DNA of 64,000 nucleotides, taken from assembly GCA_027068485.1 (NCBI GenBank), contig JAMOSB010000033.1, forward strand, positions 1-64,000, in the 5' to 3' direction. The notes under the pieces were generated by a model. It was not told the origin of the DNA. It did no database searches and saw nothing but the letters and a program-made list of their open reading frames with translations. Source of the stretch: Sulfurovum sp. Lineage in GTDB: Bacteria > Campylobacterota > Campylobacteria > Campylobacterales > Sulfurovaceae. A program made the translations under genes and the position numbers. Below, in pieces: positions 1 through 9,574 of the stretch (positions are counted from its first letter, which is position 1; each line of letters begins with the position of its first letter).

Positions 1-1
1 C

Positions 2-2300
2 TCTGAGTTTAACCGTTCGATTGAAGAGAATGTAACCATCGGTACGGTAGTTGGAGAGATTAGTGTAGTGGATGGTGGGGATAGTGCGATTAGTGAGTTT
101 AACCTCAGTGACACGACCACCTTTGAGATCAATGGTTCAGGGGTGATTAAAACCAAAGTAGACCTCGACTATGAGACGACTACAGAGTATAACCTCACGG
201 TTACGGCGACTAATGATGAGGGGGTAAGTAACGAGGTGAATCTCACGATTCATATCACTGATATTGCCGATATTGTACCTACCCTATACGATAGCAATCT
301 CAGTGTAGAGGAGAATGCAACGGCAGATACCGTGTTAGGTTCGGTTACTGTTGATAGTATTGGAGATAGCAATATCACAGAGTATACGCTTAGTGGATTG
401 GGTGAAGGAAACTTCTCTATCGATAATGAGGGTAATATCACGGTAAGTGCTGAAGCAACCCTTGATTATGAGCAATACCCTGAGTATAATCTCACCGCAA
501 TAGCAAAAAATAGTGCAGGATGGAGTGACGAGGTCAATATTACGATTAGAGTAGAGGATATCTCAGACATCGTCCCAACCCTAGAGGAGTTTAATAGCTC
601 TATCGAAGAGAATGCAACAGTGGGTACCATTGTAGGAGCAGTAACGGTTGTAGATGAAGGGGATAGTGCAATTAGTGAGTTTAACCTCAGTGACACGACC
701 ACCTTTGAGGTGAATGGTTCAGGGGTGATTAAAACCAAAGTAGATCTTGATTATGAGACCACTACGGAGTATAACCTCACGGTGACGGCAACCAATGAGG
801 CAGGAGTAAGTGACGAGGTGAATGTTACGATTCATGTCACTGATATCGCAGATGTTATACCCACCTTGGAGAACTTCACCGTATCGATTGAAGAGAATAG
901 TACTATCGGTAGTGTCGTAGGTGTGGTGAGTATTGTAGATACTGGTGATAGTGCCATTACAGCCTTTGATCTCAATGAGAGTAGTCTCTTTGATATCAAT
1001 GCTTCAGGGACGATTACGACTACCGTAGAGTTTGACTATGAGACAAAAAATCAGTATGACTTGACTGTCACCGCGACCAATGGGGCAGGGGTTAGTAGTG
1101 AAGTCAATGTCACGATTACTATTACAGATATTGCGGATATTGTACCTACACTTGATAACTTTACCGATTCGATAGAGGAGAACAGTACGATTGGTAGTAT
1201 TGTGGGAAGTATCAGTGTCGCAGATCAAGGTGATAGTAATATCACTACCTTTACGCTGAGTGACGAGAGTAATTTTGAGATCAATGCGAGTGGTGTCCTT
1301 AAGAGTGTGAGTGAGTTTGATTATGAGACAACCACAGAGTACAATCTCACTGTTACCGCGACCAATGATGCTGGAGAGAGTGAAGAGGCAAATATCACGA
1401 TCACCATCATGGATATTGCCGATGTAGTTGCCGTATTAGAGGAGTTTAACGACTCTGTAGAGGAGAATGTGACCATTGGAAGCCTAGTAGGATATGTTAG
1501 CGTTGCAGATCAGGGAGATAGCAATATCACCGCCTTTACTCTGAGTAGTGATACAGACTTTGAGATCAATGCCTCAGGAGCGATTACAACCAAAGTAGAT
1601 CTTGATTATGAGACAACGGCAGAGTACACTCTCACTGTGACAGCGACTAATGGGGCAGGGGTGAGTGATGAAGCCAATGTTACGATCCATATACTCAATG
1701 TTGTCGATACCGTAGCGACACTCCTTGACACAACACTAACTGTAGATGAGAATGCAACTGCTGATACCCTTGTTGGATCGGTTTTGGTTGATAGTGTAGG
1801 GGATAGTAATATCACAGAGTATAACCTCTCAGGTCTAGGGGAGGGGAACTTCTCTATCGATAGTGAAGGAAATATCACGGTGAGTGCAGAGGCAACGCTT
1901 GATTATGAGGTATACAAAGAGTATAACCTTACTGCCAAAGCGAAAAATGATTCGGGGTGGAGTGAAGAGGTCAATCTCACCATTAAGCTCAATAATATTG
2001 CAGAGACTGCTCCTGTGATTGCAGAGCTCAATAGCTCAGTCGATGAGAATGCCACCATTGGTACACGCGTAGATACAATCCCTGTGATTGATAGTGGAGA
2101 TACTGCCATTACCTCATTTACACTCAGTGGTACAGGGGCAGATAGCTTTGATGTCTCAGCAGATGGTAATGTGACCATTGCTCAAAAACTAGACTATGAG
2201 AGTGTCCATGAGTATAACCTCACAGTCTACGCTACCAATGATTTTGGAGATAGTAATGAAGTCAATGTCACCATCCATGTCAATGATATCTATGATCCAC
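2..2300 (+). repeat. Tandem ~290-bp cadherin-like repeat units within the CDS
   Basis: Near-identical DNA blocks, e.g. 'attagtgagtttaacctcagtgacacgaccacctttgag' near 90 and near 671; 'gattatgagac(c/a)ac...gagtataacctcac' recurs. Confidence 0.85.
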
Positions 2301-3103
2301 TCCTCACGATTGTAGGAGCGACCTATGATACCAATAGAAGTGCAGAGGAAGCAGATGATACCTTGGTACTCTACTTCAATAAAAGAGTCAATACCCAATC
2401 ACTTGATGATAGCGGAGAAGAGCTAGGAGCATGTTTTGATCTCAATGGTTCAGGTAGTATTGAAGATGGAAGTAGCTATCTTTATGAGGATAATGAGTCA
2501 CATCGTATGGTAATTAGTTTGGCAGCAGGTAGCTCCTTTGAGAGTGGTGTAACACAGATTACCGTGACCGCTTCAGACTGTATTGAAGATATTGATGGGA
2601 TTAGTCCTGATGAGAGTGTGATTGAGTCACCCCTCTATGTTGTAGCGACAGGGTTAGGTGCGACAAGCTACCCAGATGATAGTGCTGATGATAGAGATGA
2701 TGGTCACTATCATCTTGGACTTGTCAAAGAGACCACCCGCGATGGAGACAATGAACTCGTTAGTGAAGCAGTGATGCTCTTAGAGTGGCAAGATGATGAG
2801 AATGCCACTACCCAAGAGCTCAACCAAACCGATGCGATTACATTCTGTGAGAGTATGGATAAAAATGGTACAGGATGGAGACTCCCTACGATTACAGAGC
2901 TCCAAAGCATTGTAGACTATGCCGAGACAAGTGAGACGATTGATGATGCGTTTGCTGAGAAGGAAGGGGAGAACTACTGGTCAAGTACCGAAGACAATAC
3001 CGCTTCAGATGAGGCGTGGTTGATTGACTTTGGTGTAGCCGAGACCTTTACCAAAGAGAAGAGTGATGCCTATCATGTCCGATGTGTTAGAGAAGCCCCA
3101 TAA
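2..3103 (+). CDS. Cadherin-like repeat surface protein with C-terminal DUF1566/Lcl-like domain (5' end outside window)
   Basis: Reading frame is open from base 2. At least seven ~97-aa repeats with ...SIEENATVGTIVG..., LDYETTTEYNLTVTATN, SDEVNVTIHVTDIAD; C-terminus WRLPTITELQSIVDY...YWSST...VRCVRE is DUF1566-like. Confidence 0.85.
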   Translation, partial: SEFNRSIEENVTIGTVVGEISVVDGGDSAISEFNLSDTTTFEINGSGVIKTKVDLDYETTTEYNLTVTATNDEGVSNEVNLTIHITDIADIVPTLYDSNLSVEENATADTVLGSVTVDSIGDSNITEYTLSGLGEGNFSIDNEGNITVSAEATLDYEQYPEYNLTAIAKNSAGWSDEVNITIRVEDISDIVPTLEEFNSSIEENATVGTIVGAVTVVDEGDSAISEFNLSDTTTFEVNGSGVIKTKVDLDYETTTEYNLTVTATNEAGVSDEVNVTIHVTDIADVIPTLENFTVSIEENSTIGSVVGVVSIVDTGDSAITAFDLNESSLFDINASGTITTTVEFDYETKNQYDLTVTATNGAGVSSEVNVTITITDIADIVPTLDNFTDSIEENSTIGSIVGSISVADQGDSNITTFTLSDESNFEINASGVLKSVSEFDYETTTEYNLTVTATNDAGESEEANITITIMDIADVVAVLEEFNDSVEENVTIGSLVGYVSVADQGDSNITAFTLSSDTDFEINASGAITTKVDLDYETTAEYTLTVTATNGAGVSDEANVTIHILNVVDTVATLLDTTLTVDENATADTLVGSVLVDSVGDSNITEYNLSGLGEGNFSIDSEGNITVSAEATLDYEVYKEYNLTAKAKNDSGWSEEVNLTIKLNNIAETAPVIAELNSSVDENATIGTRVDTIPVIDSGDTAITSFTLSGTGADSFDVSADGNVTIAQKLDYESVHEYNLTVYATNDFGDSNEVNVTIHVNDIYDPLLTIVGATYDTNRSAEEADDTLVLYFNKRVNTQSLDDSGEELGACFDLNGSGSIEDGSSYLYEDNESHRMVISLAAGSSFESGVTQITVTASDCIEDIDGISPDESVIESPLYVVATGLGATSYPDDSADDRDDGHYHLGLVKETTRDGDNELVSEAVMLLEWQDDENATTQELNQTDAITFCESMDKNGTGWRLPTITELQSIVDYAETSETIDDAFAEKEGENYWSSTEDNTASDEAWLIDFGVAETFTKEKSDAYHVRCVREAP

Positions 3104-3113
3104 GGAGAGAGAG

Positions 3114-3551
3114 ATGAAGAGAATAGTTATACTAATGGCGATGGTGAGTAGCCTGCTACTAGCAGATATCTGGAGAGATCCACAGAGTGGTATCGTAGTC
3201 GATACACAGCGATACCTTCAGTGGCAAGATGACTATAGTGATAATGGTGATACAATCACAAAAGATAATTGGGAGAGTGCCATCGCCTATTGTGAAGCAT
3301 TGACACTAGGAGAGCATGAGGATTGGCGACTCCCCAATGTCAATGAGCTACTGAGCCTTGTTGATTATGATAAATCTGATACGGTTGTCATTGTTGATGG
3401 ATTTGAGAAGAGTGTAGCCTCAGACTACTGGTCTGCTACAAGTAAAGATGGAAACTATAAGTATAGTGTGGATTTCACTTTTGGAACAGCCAGTACCAAG
3501 AGTGATAATGGTGATAGCTATATTCGTTGTGTCCGAGCAGGACGAGAGTAG
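3114..3551 (+). CDS. Secreted standalone DUF1566/Lcl-domain protein
   Basis: Signal peptide MKRIVILMAMVSSLLLAD after SD 'aaggagagag'; WRLPNVNELLSLVDY...YWSAT...YIRCVR. The listed start 3063 overlaps the upstream gene; ATG at 3114 is preferred. Confidence 0.75.
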   Translation: MKRIVILMAMVSSLLLADIWRDPQSGIVVDTQRYLQWQDDYSDNGDTITKDNWESAIAYCEALTLGEHEDWRLPNVNELLSLVDYDKSDTVVIVDGFEKSVASDYWSATSKDGNYKYSVDFTFGTASTKSDNGDSYIRCVRAGRE

Positions 3552-4844
3552 TTACTCTCTCCAGATGACACGCCCCTCTTGGAGTAGATAGGAGGGGGAC
3601 ATATTGACTGCGTGGTAGATAGTCGTATGATACTTTCTACTGTAGTATTGAAGTAGTAGTCGTTGGAGTGTTGGCTCAGTTGAGGGGACAAACCAGCCAT
3701 TGTTGCTTAGTACAATCATCTGCTTAGGACTCCCTTGGTAGAGCAACTCACTTGTCGCTTCAAAACAGATCGCATTACGATAGACAACCCCATCGATACG
3801 ATAGTCTACCACATGGCTACTCGCCTGATAATCCACCGCCCCATCATAAAAAACCTCATTGACCCAATCACTCAAAAAATCTGGAAGAGGATTGCTCTCT
3901 CCAAATGGTACAAGTAGGACTTTATTTGCCACCGTGATATGAGAGTGGGAGAAGATATAGGTAGAGTTGCGTGGTACTTTGCCATCCCAATAGAGTCCTC
4001 CTGTGACAATGGTAATCTTCTCTGCACGCTCTTGGAGCTTGGTGAGTAGTGTGGGGGTTTGATTGATAAAGCGTGGGAAGACCGACTCAGGAAGGATAAT
4101 GATACGCTGATGGTTGGCAATGGCTTGATCGATATGATCTAAAAGTATGGCAAACTGTGCAGGCTGTAGGGTGGTATCCCACTTTTGAGAGACGGGTGTC
4201 TTGGTGGAGAGGATGGTGATATCTTTTGGTGGTATGCGTGTTGAGAGTATAGTGGGTTGATAGGCGATACCAAGCAGTAGCAGATAGATAGAGCAGTGTC
4301 GCCAGTGTGTGAGGGCAACCCCTAGCAGTATCACAGCAAATTGCCACTTTTGTGTCCCCAGATAGCTCTCTTGAAACATCAGCTCGGGCTTAAACCAGTC
4401 AAATCCAAAGGGGTGAATATAGCTCAACACGAGAAGCCCCATACTCTTGATTAGTAGTCGTATGAGAGAGTGTATGGGGGGAGAGATAGAGGTGGGAAGC
4501 TTGGCTGTCACTCTGTGTGCTACTTGTGCAATGGCTAAAAAGAGTAGACCATACCCTAGTGCTATAAGGAGTATGACCAAGGGGATAGCCCATGGCATAT
4601 GATAGTGGTTGAAGCTCAATCCAATCCACCAAAACCATAAAATCCCTATAAAAAATCCCGACCAAAACCACACTTTTGGAGTCGATTTCAGAAGAAGAAA
4701 AAGGGCTACAATAGCCAAAAATGTCGTCAGAAGAGGGGTGGAGAGACCCCACCATGCCAGATAGATAAAGGCTGAAGCTAAAAGTGCTATCAAAAAGCCT
4801 CTTGTTAGTACAAAAGTGTTAAGATACTGTCTAATTTTATTCAA
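3552..4844 (-). CDS. lnt: Apolipoprotein N-acyltransferase
   Basis: N-terminal TM segments plus nitrilase-like domain (ILPESVFPRF, NSTYIFS, VLLVPFGESNPLP, NAICFEAT). Start codon is TTG. Confidence 0.85.
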   Translation of the reverse strand: MNKIRQYLNTFVLTRGFLIALLASAFIYLAWWGLSTPLLTTFLAIVALFLLLKSTPKVWFWSGFFIGILWFWWIGLSFNHYHMPWAIPLVILLIALGYGLLFLAIAQVAHRVTAKLPTSISPPIHSLIRLLIKSMGLLVLSYIHPFGFDWFKPELMFQESYLGTQKWQFAVILLGVALTHWRHCSIYLLLLGIAYQPTILSTRIPPKDITILSTKTPVSQKWDTTLQPAQFAILLDHIDQAIANHQRIIILPESVFPRFINQTPTLLTKLQERAEKITIVTGGLYWDGKVPRNSTYIFSHSHITVANKVLLVPFGESNPLPDFLSDWVNEVFYDGAVDYQASSHVVDYRIDGVVYRNAICFEATSELLYQGSPKQMIVLSNNGWFVPSTEPTLQRLLLQYYSRKYHTTIYHAVNMSPSYLLQEGRVIWRE

Positions 4845-4855
4845 AGGATTCCCTT

Positions 4856-5137
4856 ATGGAAAGTAATGGATTGGCTTCTTTTTTACCCCTTATATTCTTG
4901 TTTGCGATTTTTTATTTCTTGATTATCAGACCGCAACAAAAACATCAAAAAGATCACGCTGCAATGCTTGATGCACTCGAAAAAGGTGATAAAATTATCA
5001 CCGCTGGTGGTCTGGTTGCTACCATCGTAAAAGCTGAAGAGGATTTTATCAAAATCAAGCTAAATGATGACACTGTGGTTAAACTCGATAGAGCATATGT
5101 ATCCAAAAAGGTTGAACTAGGTAATGAAAACGCTTAA
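4856..5137 (+). CDS. yajC: Preprotein translocase subunit YajC
   Basis: FAIFYFLIIRPQQKHQKDHAAML...GDKIITAGGLVATI; directly upstream of secD. Confidence 0.95.
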   Translation: MESNGLASFLPLIFLFAIFYFLIIRPQQKHQKDHAAMLDALEKGDKIITAGGLVATIVKAEEDFIKIKLNDDTVVKLDRAYVSKKVELGNENA

Positions 5138-6704
5138 TTTTAGAGTCGTTATTTTTGCATTTGCGTTTATCTTTGGTGTCGTCTTCTCTATCCCTTCACT
5201 CACACAGAGTGAGAGTGGCAAGAAGATTACCCTTGGACTCGACCTGCAAGGCGGGCTTCATATGTTGCTGGGTATCAAGAGTGAGATTGCGATTGAGTCG
5301 CGTATGAAGTCGATTGCTGCGAGTATTAAGTATCTTCTGGATGATGAGGAGATTATCTTTGATGGTCTGCGTATGGTAGAGAGTGAGTCGGTTATCTTTG
5401 AGCTACTGGATGCGGATGATGTGCTTAAGACCAAAGAGATCCTCAAAAAAGAGCTACCTGGAACCCTCCTTAGTGAAAAGGGGTTGAACTTCTCCTTGCA
5501 GATGACACCTGAAGAGATTGTGCGTACCAAGCAAAATGCCATTCAGCAAGCCGTGGATACTATCCGTAATCGACTCAATGAGTTTGGACTTGCCGAGCCA
5601 ACTGTAGCCAAACAAGGTACCGATAAGATCCTTGTTGAGGTACCTGGTATCAAGACCCAAGCAGATGAGCAACGCATCCGTGAGTTGATCGCCCGTGCTG
5701 CCCATCTTCAGTTGATGGCAGTCGATGAGGATCGTATCGCACGCGTGAGTACGATTAGTGTAGGTGAGGCGAAGAGTTATGGAGATGTAGTACTCCCCGA
5801 TGTCAATACCAAACAACAGTATCTCCTACGGGCGATTCCTGTACTCGATGGCTCTATGCTCACCGATGCCAAAGTGGGATTTGATGAGAGTAACCAACCC
5901 GTGATTAACTTCACCCTCAATGGACAGGGTGCCAAGATATTTGGTGACTTTACAGGCAAGAGTGTTGGTAAACGCATGGCAGTTGTCTTGGATGACAAGG
6001 TCTACTCTGCTCCCAATATCAATGAGCGTATTGGTGGTGGGCGTGTACAGATCTCTGGACGCTTTAGTCTAGCGGAGGCACATGACTTGGCGATTGCGTT
6101 GCGTTCGGGGGCTCTCTTGGCTCCTGTCTATGTGATGGAGAAACGCTCGGTTGGACCAAGCCTTGGAGCTGATAGTATCAAAGCGAGTTCGATTGCACTG
6201 GTACTTGGATTTGTCTTGGTTGTAATCTTTATGGTACTCTATTATGGTATGGCAGGGGTCGTTGCCAATGTTGCCTTGATTGGTAACCTCTTTTTGATCT
6301 TAGCGATTATGTCACTCTTTGGTGCGACCTTGACACTCCCTGGTATGGCGGGTATCGTCTTGACCGTGGGGATGGCTGTTGATGCCAATGTGATTATCAA
6401 TGAGCGGATTCGAGAGTTACTTCATGAGGGGCGTTCGATTGGCAAAGCGATTGAAGATGGCTACGACAACGCCTTTACTGCGATTTGGGATGCCAATGTC
6501 ACAACACTTATCGCTGCGACGGTACTCTATGCGTATGGTACAGGTGCGATCAAAGGGTTTGCATTGACGATGAGTATCGGTATCTTGGCCTCGATGCTTA
6601 CTGCGATTATTGGTACCCATGGTATCTATCAGTGGTTGCTCCCTCGTATCGATAAACAGAGACTAGACTTTTGGTTTGGTATCAAGTCCAAAGGGGGTAA
6701 GTAA
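5124..6704 (+). CDS. secD: Protein translocase subunit SecD
   Basis: LGLDLQGGLHMLL, RNRLNEFGLAEP, GMAVDANVIINERIRE. Confidence 0.97.
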   Translation: MKTLNFRVVIFAFAFIFGVVFSIPSLTQSESGKKITLGLDLQGGLHMLLGIKSEIAIESRMKSIAASIKYLLDDEEIIFDGLRMVESESVIFELLDADDVLKTKEILKKELPGTLLSEKGLNFSLQMTPEEIVRTKQNAIQQAVDTIRNRLNEFGLAEPTVAKQGTDKILVEVPGIKTQADEQRIRELIARAAHLQLMAVDEDRIARVSTISVGEAKSYGDVVLPDVNTKQQYLLRAIPVLDGSMLTDAKVGFDESNQPVINFTLNGQGAKIFGDFTGKSVGKRMAVVLDDKVYSAPNINERIGGGRVQISGRFSLAEAHDLAIALRSGALLAPVYVMEKRSVGPSLGADSIKASSIALVLGFVLVVIFMVLYYGMAGVVANVALIGNLFLILAIMSLFGATLTLPGMAGIVLTVGMAVDANVIINERIRELLHEGRSIGKAIEDGYDNAFTAIWDANVTTLIAATVLYAYGTGAIKGFALTMSIGILASMLTAIIGTHGIYQWLLPRIDKQRLDFWFGIKSKGGK

Positions 6705-7675
6705 TGGAAATCTTTAAATATCAAAAACCATTTTCACTGATGGAAAAGAGTAAGCGTTTTGGAATGCTCTCAATCGCTATTTTGATCCTCTCGATTGGGT
6801 TGGTGATTGGTAAGGGCTTCAACTATGGTATCGACTTTGCGGGTGGTACACTCATTCAGATACAGTATCAGCAGAAAGCCCCTATCCAGAAAGTCCGAGA
6901 AGCGATCGCTCTAGATAGTGCCTATTCGGGTGCGACAGTAACCTTTTTTGGGGGAGAGGATGAGGTAGTGATTCGTACGAAGACCTCTTCTAAATCCCTA
7001 GGTGAAGATATCGGTGACCGTGTACGCACACTGCTTCAAGGTACAGGAGAGTTCAAAGTCCGACGGGTCGATATGGTAGGAGCCAAAGTAGGCTCTGAGC
7101 TTCGTGAGCAGGGACTGATGGCGATGGTACTCGCGATTATTGGTATCCTTATCTATGTCTCTTTTAGGTTTGAGTGGCGTTTTGCCGTTGCTGCGGTGAT
7201 GGCACTTGTCCATGATGTTACCATTGCGATGGGAATGATAGTCCTTGTAGGAGTAGAGGTCAACCTCGATATCCTCGCTGCACTCCTGACGATTTTGGGA
7301 TACTCTCTGAACGATACCATTATCGTCTTTGACCGTATTCGTGAAGGGATTCGTACGATCAAAAATCCTGATTTGGGACATATCATTGATGAGTCGGTCT
7401 CTCGTACCTTATCGCGTACGACCTTGACCTCATTGACGACTTTCTTTGTGGTCTTGACTCTTTACCTTTTTGGTGGTGAGATTATCAATGGGTTTAGCTT
7501 CACCCTCCTTGTGGGGATTGTCGTGGGAACCTACTCCTCTATCTTTGTCGCCTCGCCCATCTTGATGTGGCTTGGTTTCTCTGTGAGTGGGTTCAGAGAG
7601 AAAGAGGCGGAGAAGCTCAAACGCGAAAAAGAGAAAGAGAAGATGCGTGCGATGTATGAAAATGGTACACTGTAG
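6704..7675 (+). CDS. secF: Protein translocase subunit SecF
   Basis: NYGIDFAGGTLIQI, LGYSLNDTIIVFDRIRE; overlaps secD stop. Confidence 0.97.
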   Translation: MEIFKYQKPFSLMEKSKRFGMLSIAILILSIGLVIGKGFNYGIDFAGGTLIQIQYQQKAPIQKVREAIALDSAYSGATVTFFGGEDEVVIRTKTSSKSLGEDIGDRVRTLLQGTGEFKVRRVDMVGAKVGSELREQGLMAMVLAIIGILIYVSFRFEWRFAVAAVMALVHDVTIAMGMIVLVGVEVNLDILAALLTILGYSLNDTIIVFDRIREGIRTIKNPDLGHIIDESVSRTLSRTTLTSLTTFFVVLTLYLFGGEIINGFSFTLLVGIVVGTYSSIFVASPILMWLGFSVSGFREKEAEKLKREKEKEKMRAMYENGTL

Positions 7676-7693
7676 TTTGGTAAGGGAGTAGCG

Positions 7694-8032
7694 ATGCACT
7701 GGGGTAAAGTATTTTATATCTTTTTTACACTGATGAGTCTAACCACCTCCGCAGCGTTTCTCTATGATCATGCGGAGGTAGCCCTCTTTATTGCAGGCTC
7801 TGTCAATGTCGTCTCCACCATTATGAAGATAGGGATTCGCAATATTCTCTCTGCGGAGCTTCTTGCAGGTTCACTCGTAGCAGACCTACACCTAATCCCC
7901 GCATTTTTTGTATTTCACTTCTACGAAAATATCAATCTTGCGGTTGGTTTTGTCATTGGGGCGGTTATCGCCAATCTCTATACGATTGTTATCTCAATGA
8001 TAGAGAGTTCCAAAGAGAAGACTGAGTTTTAG
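7694..8032 (+). CDS. Small integral membrane protein (DUF6394-like)
   Basis: Multiple TM segments; downstream of secF. Confidence 0.6.
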   Translation: MHWGKVFYIFFTLMSLTTSAAFLYDHAEVALFIAGSVNVVSTIMKIGIRNILSAELLAGSLVADLHLIPAFFVFHFYENINLAVGFVIGAVIANLYTIVISMIESSKEKTEF

Positions 8033-8039
8033 TGAGGTC

Positions 8040-9518
8040 GTGACTGCATTGAGACTTTTTCTACTACCGCTTCTTTTTCTTCTGTTTTCGCCTCTCTTTG
8101 GGGCGTTACCTGCACCTATTCAAGCACTACTTAACGATTCCAAACTTCCCTCTGAAGATGTCAGTATCTATATCAAAGCACTCGATAGTGGAGAGGTTGT
8201 TGCCTCTCACTATGCGGATAGGATGCGACGACCTGCCTCTGTGGTCAAGGTGATGACTACCTATGCGTCACTTCTCAAGCTAGGATTTGAGTATCGTATC
8301 CCAACAGAGTTTTATATTACAGGGAGGATAGAGCGAGGAAGTGTAGATGGAGATCTGGTTATCAAGGGGTATGGGGATCCTACCTTCTCCTCTGAGCATC
8401 TTTCGCGTATCGCACGGCAGATTGCTCAGAAGGGCATTAGAGAGATTACGGGGAGTATCCTTATCGACCGCTCCTATTTTGAGGTGGGGGATGCTCAAAG
8501 CTCTCACTTTGACAACTACACCTACAGTGCCTACAATGCGATGCCCGATGCGGTGATGTTTAATGAACACACCAGTACAGTCTGTATCACACCGCGTCAG
8601 GCATCGGTACACAAAGCGTTAGGTGATCCTGCCTATCGTCTTGTCAATAAGATAGAGTTTGTCAACCGTGCGTGTCGTGGAAAGTATGCGTGGGTCAACT
8701 CCGCAGTGGGCAACCGTAATGGGGAATCGGTCTTGACACTCAAAGGGAAACTCTCCAAACGGTGTGGAGAACGCAAAGTGTGTAAGATCGTCACCAAGCC
8801 TTATAAGAGCCTCTACTATGCGTTGAAAAAAGCCTTGAGAGAGCAGGGGGTGGTGGTGCGTGGGGGGATGCGACTTCAGCGGGTACCGCGTCGTGCTACA
8901 CTGCTCTTGAGACACTACTCTGCACCCCTTGAGCAGATCGTCTCCAAGACAGCCAAAAAGAGTAACAACCTCTACGCAAGACACCTCCTCCTTCATCTTG
9001 GTGCCAAGATGTATGGGGCTCCTGCGACACTCTCCAAAGGGCGAAAGGCTATCTTGAGACTACTCTCTCAGGTAGGAGTCATAGGGGAGCATCCACCCTA
9101 TATCGAGAATGGTTCAGGACTCTCTCGGATGGCAACACTCTCAGCTAGACAGTTGAGCCGTCTCTATGAGAGTGCCTACCAACACTTTGGTATGCGTTGG
9201 CTTCAGACTCTCTCTATTGCAGGAGTGGATGGGACAATCAAAAAACGCTTTAGAGGTAAACCCGCAGAGGGGAGAGCATGGATGAAGACGGGGACACTCA
9301 AACATGTCAAAAATATCGGAGGCTATGTCCAGAGTAGGGGGGGACGCTACTACAGTGTCGTTGTACTAGTCAACACCACTCAAAAACGCTACTATGGTGC
9401 CAAGCTCCAAAATGATATCATCAACTACTTAGCGATGCAACAGACACATGGGGTGAGTGTGGCACACGAGCAAACCCCACCCAATTTTCACCAAGAAGAA
9501 GCGTTGGATTTATGGTGA
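8040..9518 (+). CDS. dacB: D-alanyl-D-alanine carboxypeptidase / PBP4 type
   Basis: RPASVVKVMTTYASL (SxxK), KKSNNLYARHLL (SxN), MKTGTLKHVKNIGGY (KTG). GTG start. Confidence 0.88.
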   Translation: MTALRLFLLPLLFLLFSPLFGALPAPIQALLNDSKLPSEDVSIYIKALDSGEVVASHYADRMRRPASVVKVMTTYASLLKLGFEYRIPTEFYITGRIERGSVDGDLVIKGYGDPTFSSEHLSRIARQIAQKGIREITGSILIDRSYFEVGDAQSSHFDNYTYSAYNAMPDAVMFNEHTSTVCITPRQASVHKALGDPAYRLVNKIEFVNRACRGKYAWVNSAVGNRNGESVLTLKGKLSKRCGERKVCKIVTKPYKSLYYALKKALREQGVVVRGGMRLQRVPRRATLLLRHYSAPLEQIVSKTAKKSNNLYARHLLLHLGAKMYGAPATLSKGRKAILRLLSQVGVIGEHPPYIENGSGLSRMATLSARQLSRLYESAYQHFGMRWLQTLSIAGVDGTIKKRFRGKPAEGRAWMKTGTLKHVKNIGGYVQSRGGRYYSVVVLVNTTQKRYYGAKLQNDIINYLAMQQTHGVSVAHEQTPPNFHQEEALDLW

Positions 9519-9574
9519 TGTTACGCTTTTTTTGGTTATAATCAGGCACGCAAACAATACTAAAGGAGTTTTAT

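Noticed and set aside
2640-3551. Possible diversity-generating retroelement target (DUF1566/C-type-lectin-like domain)
   Set aside because: No reverse transcriptase, template repeat or adenine-biased variable repeat seen in the window.
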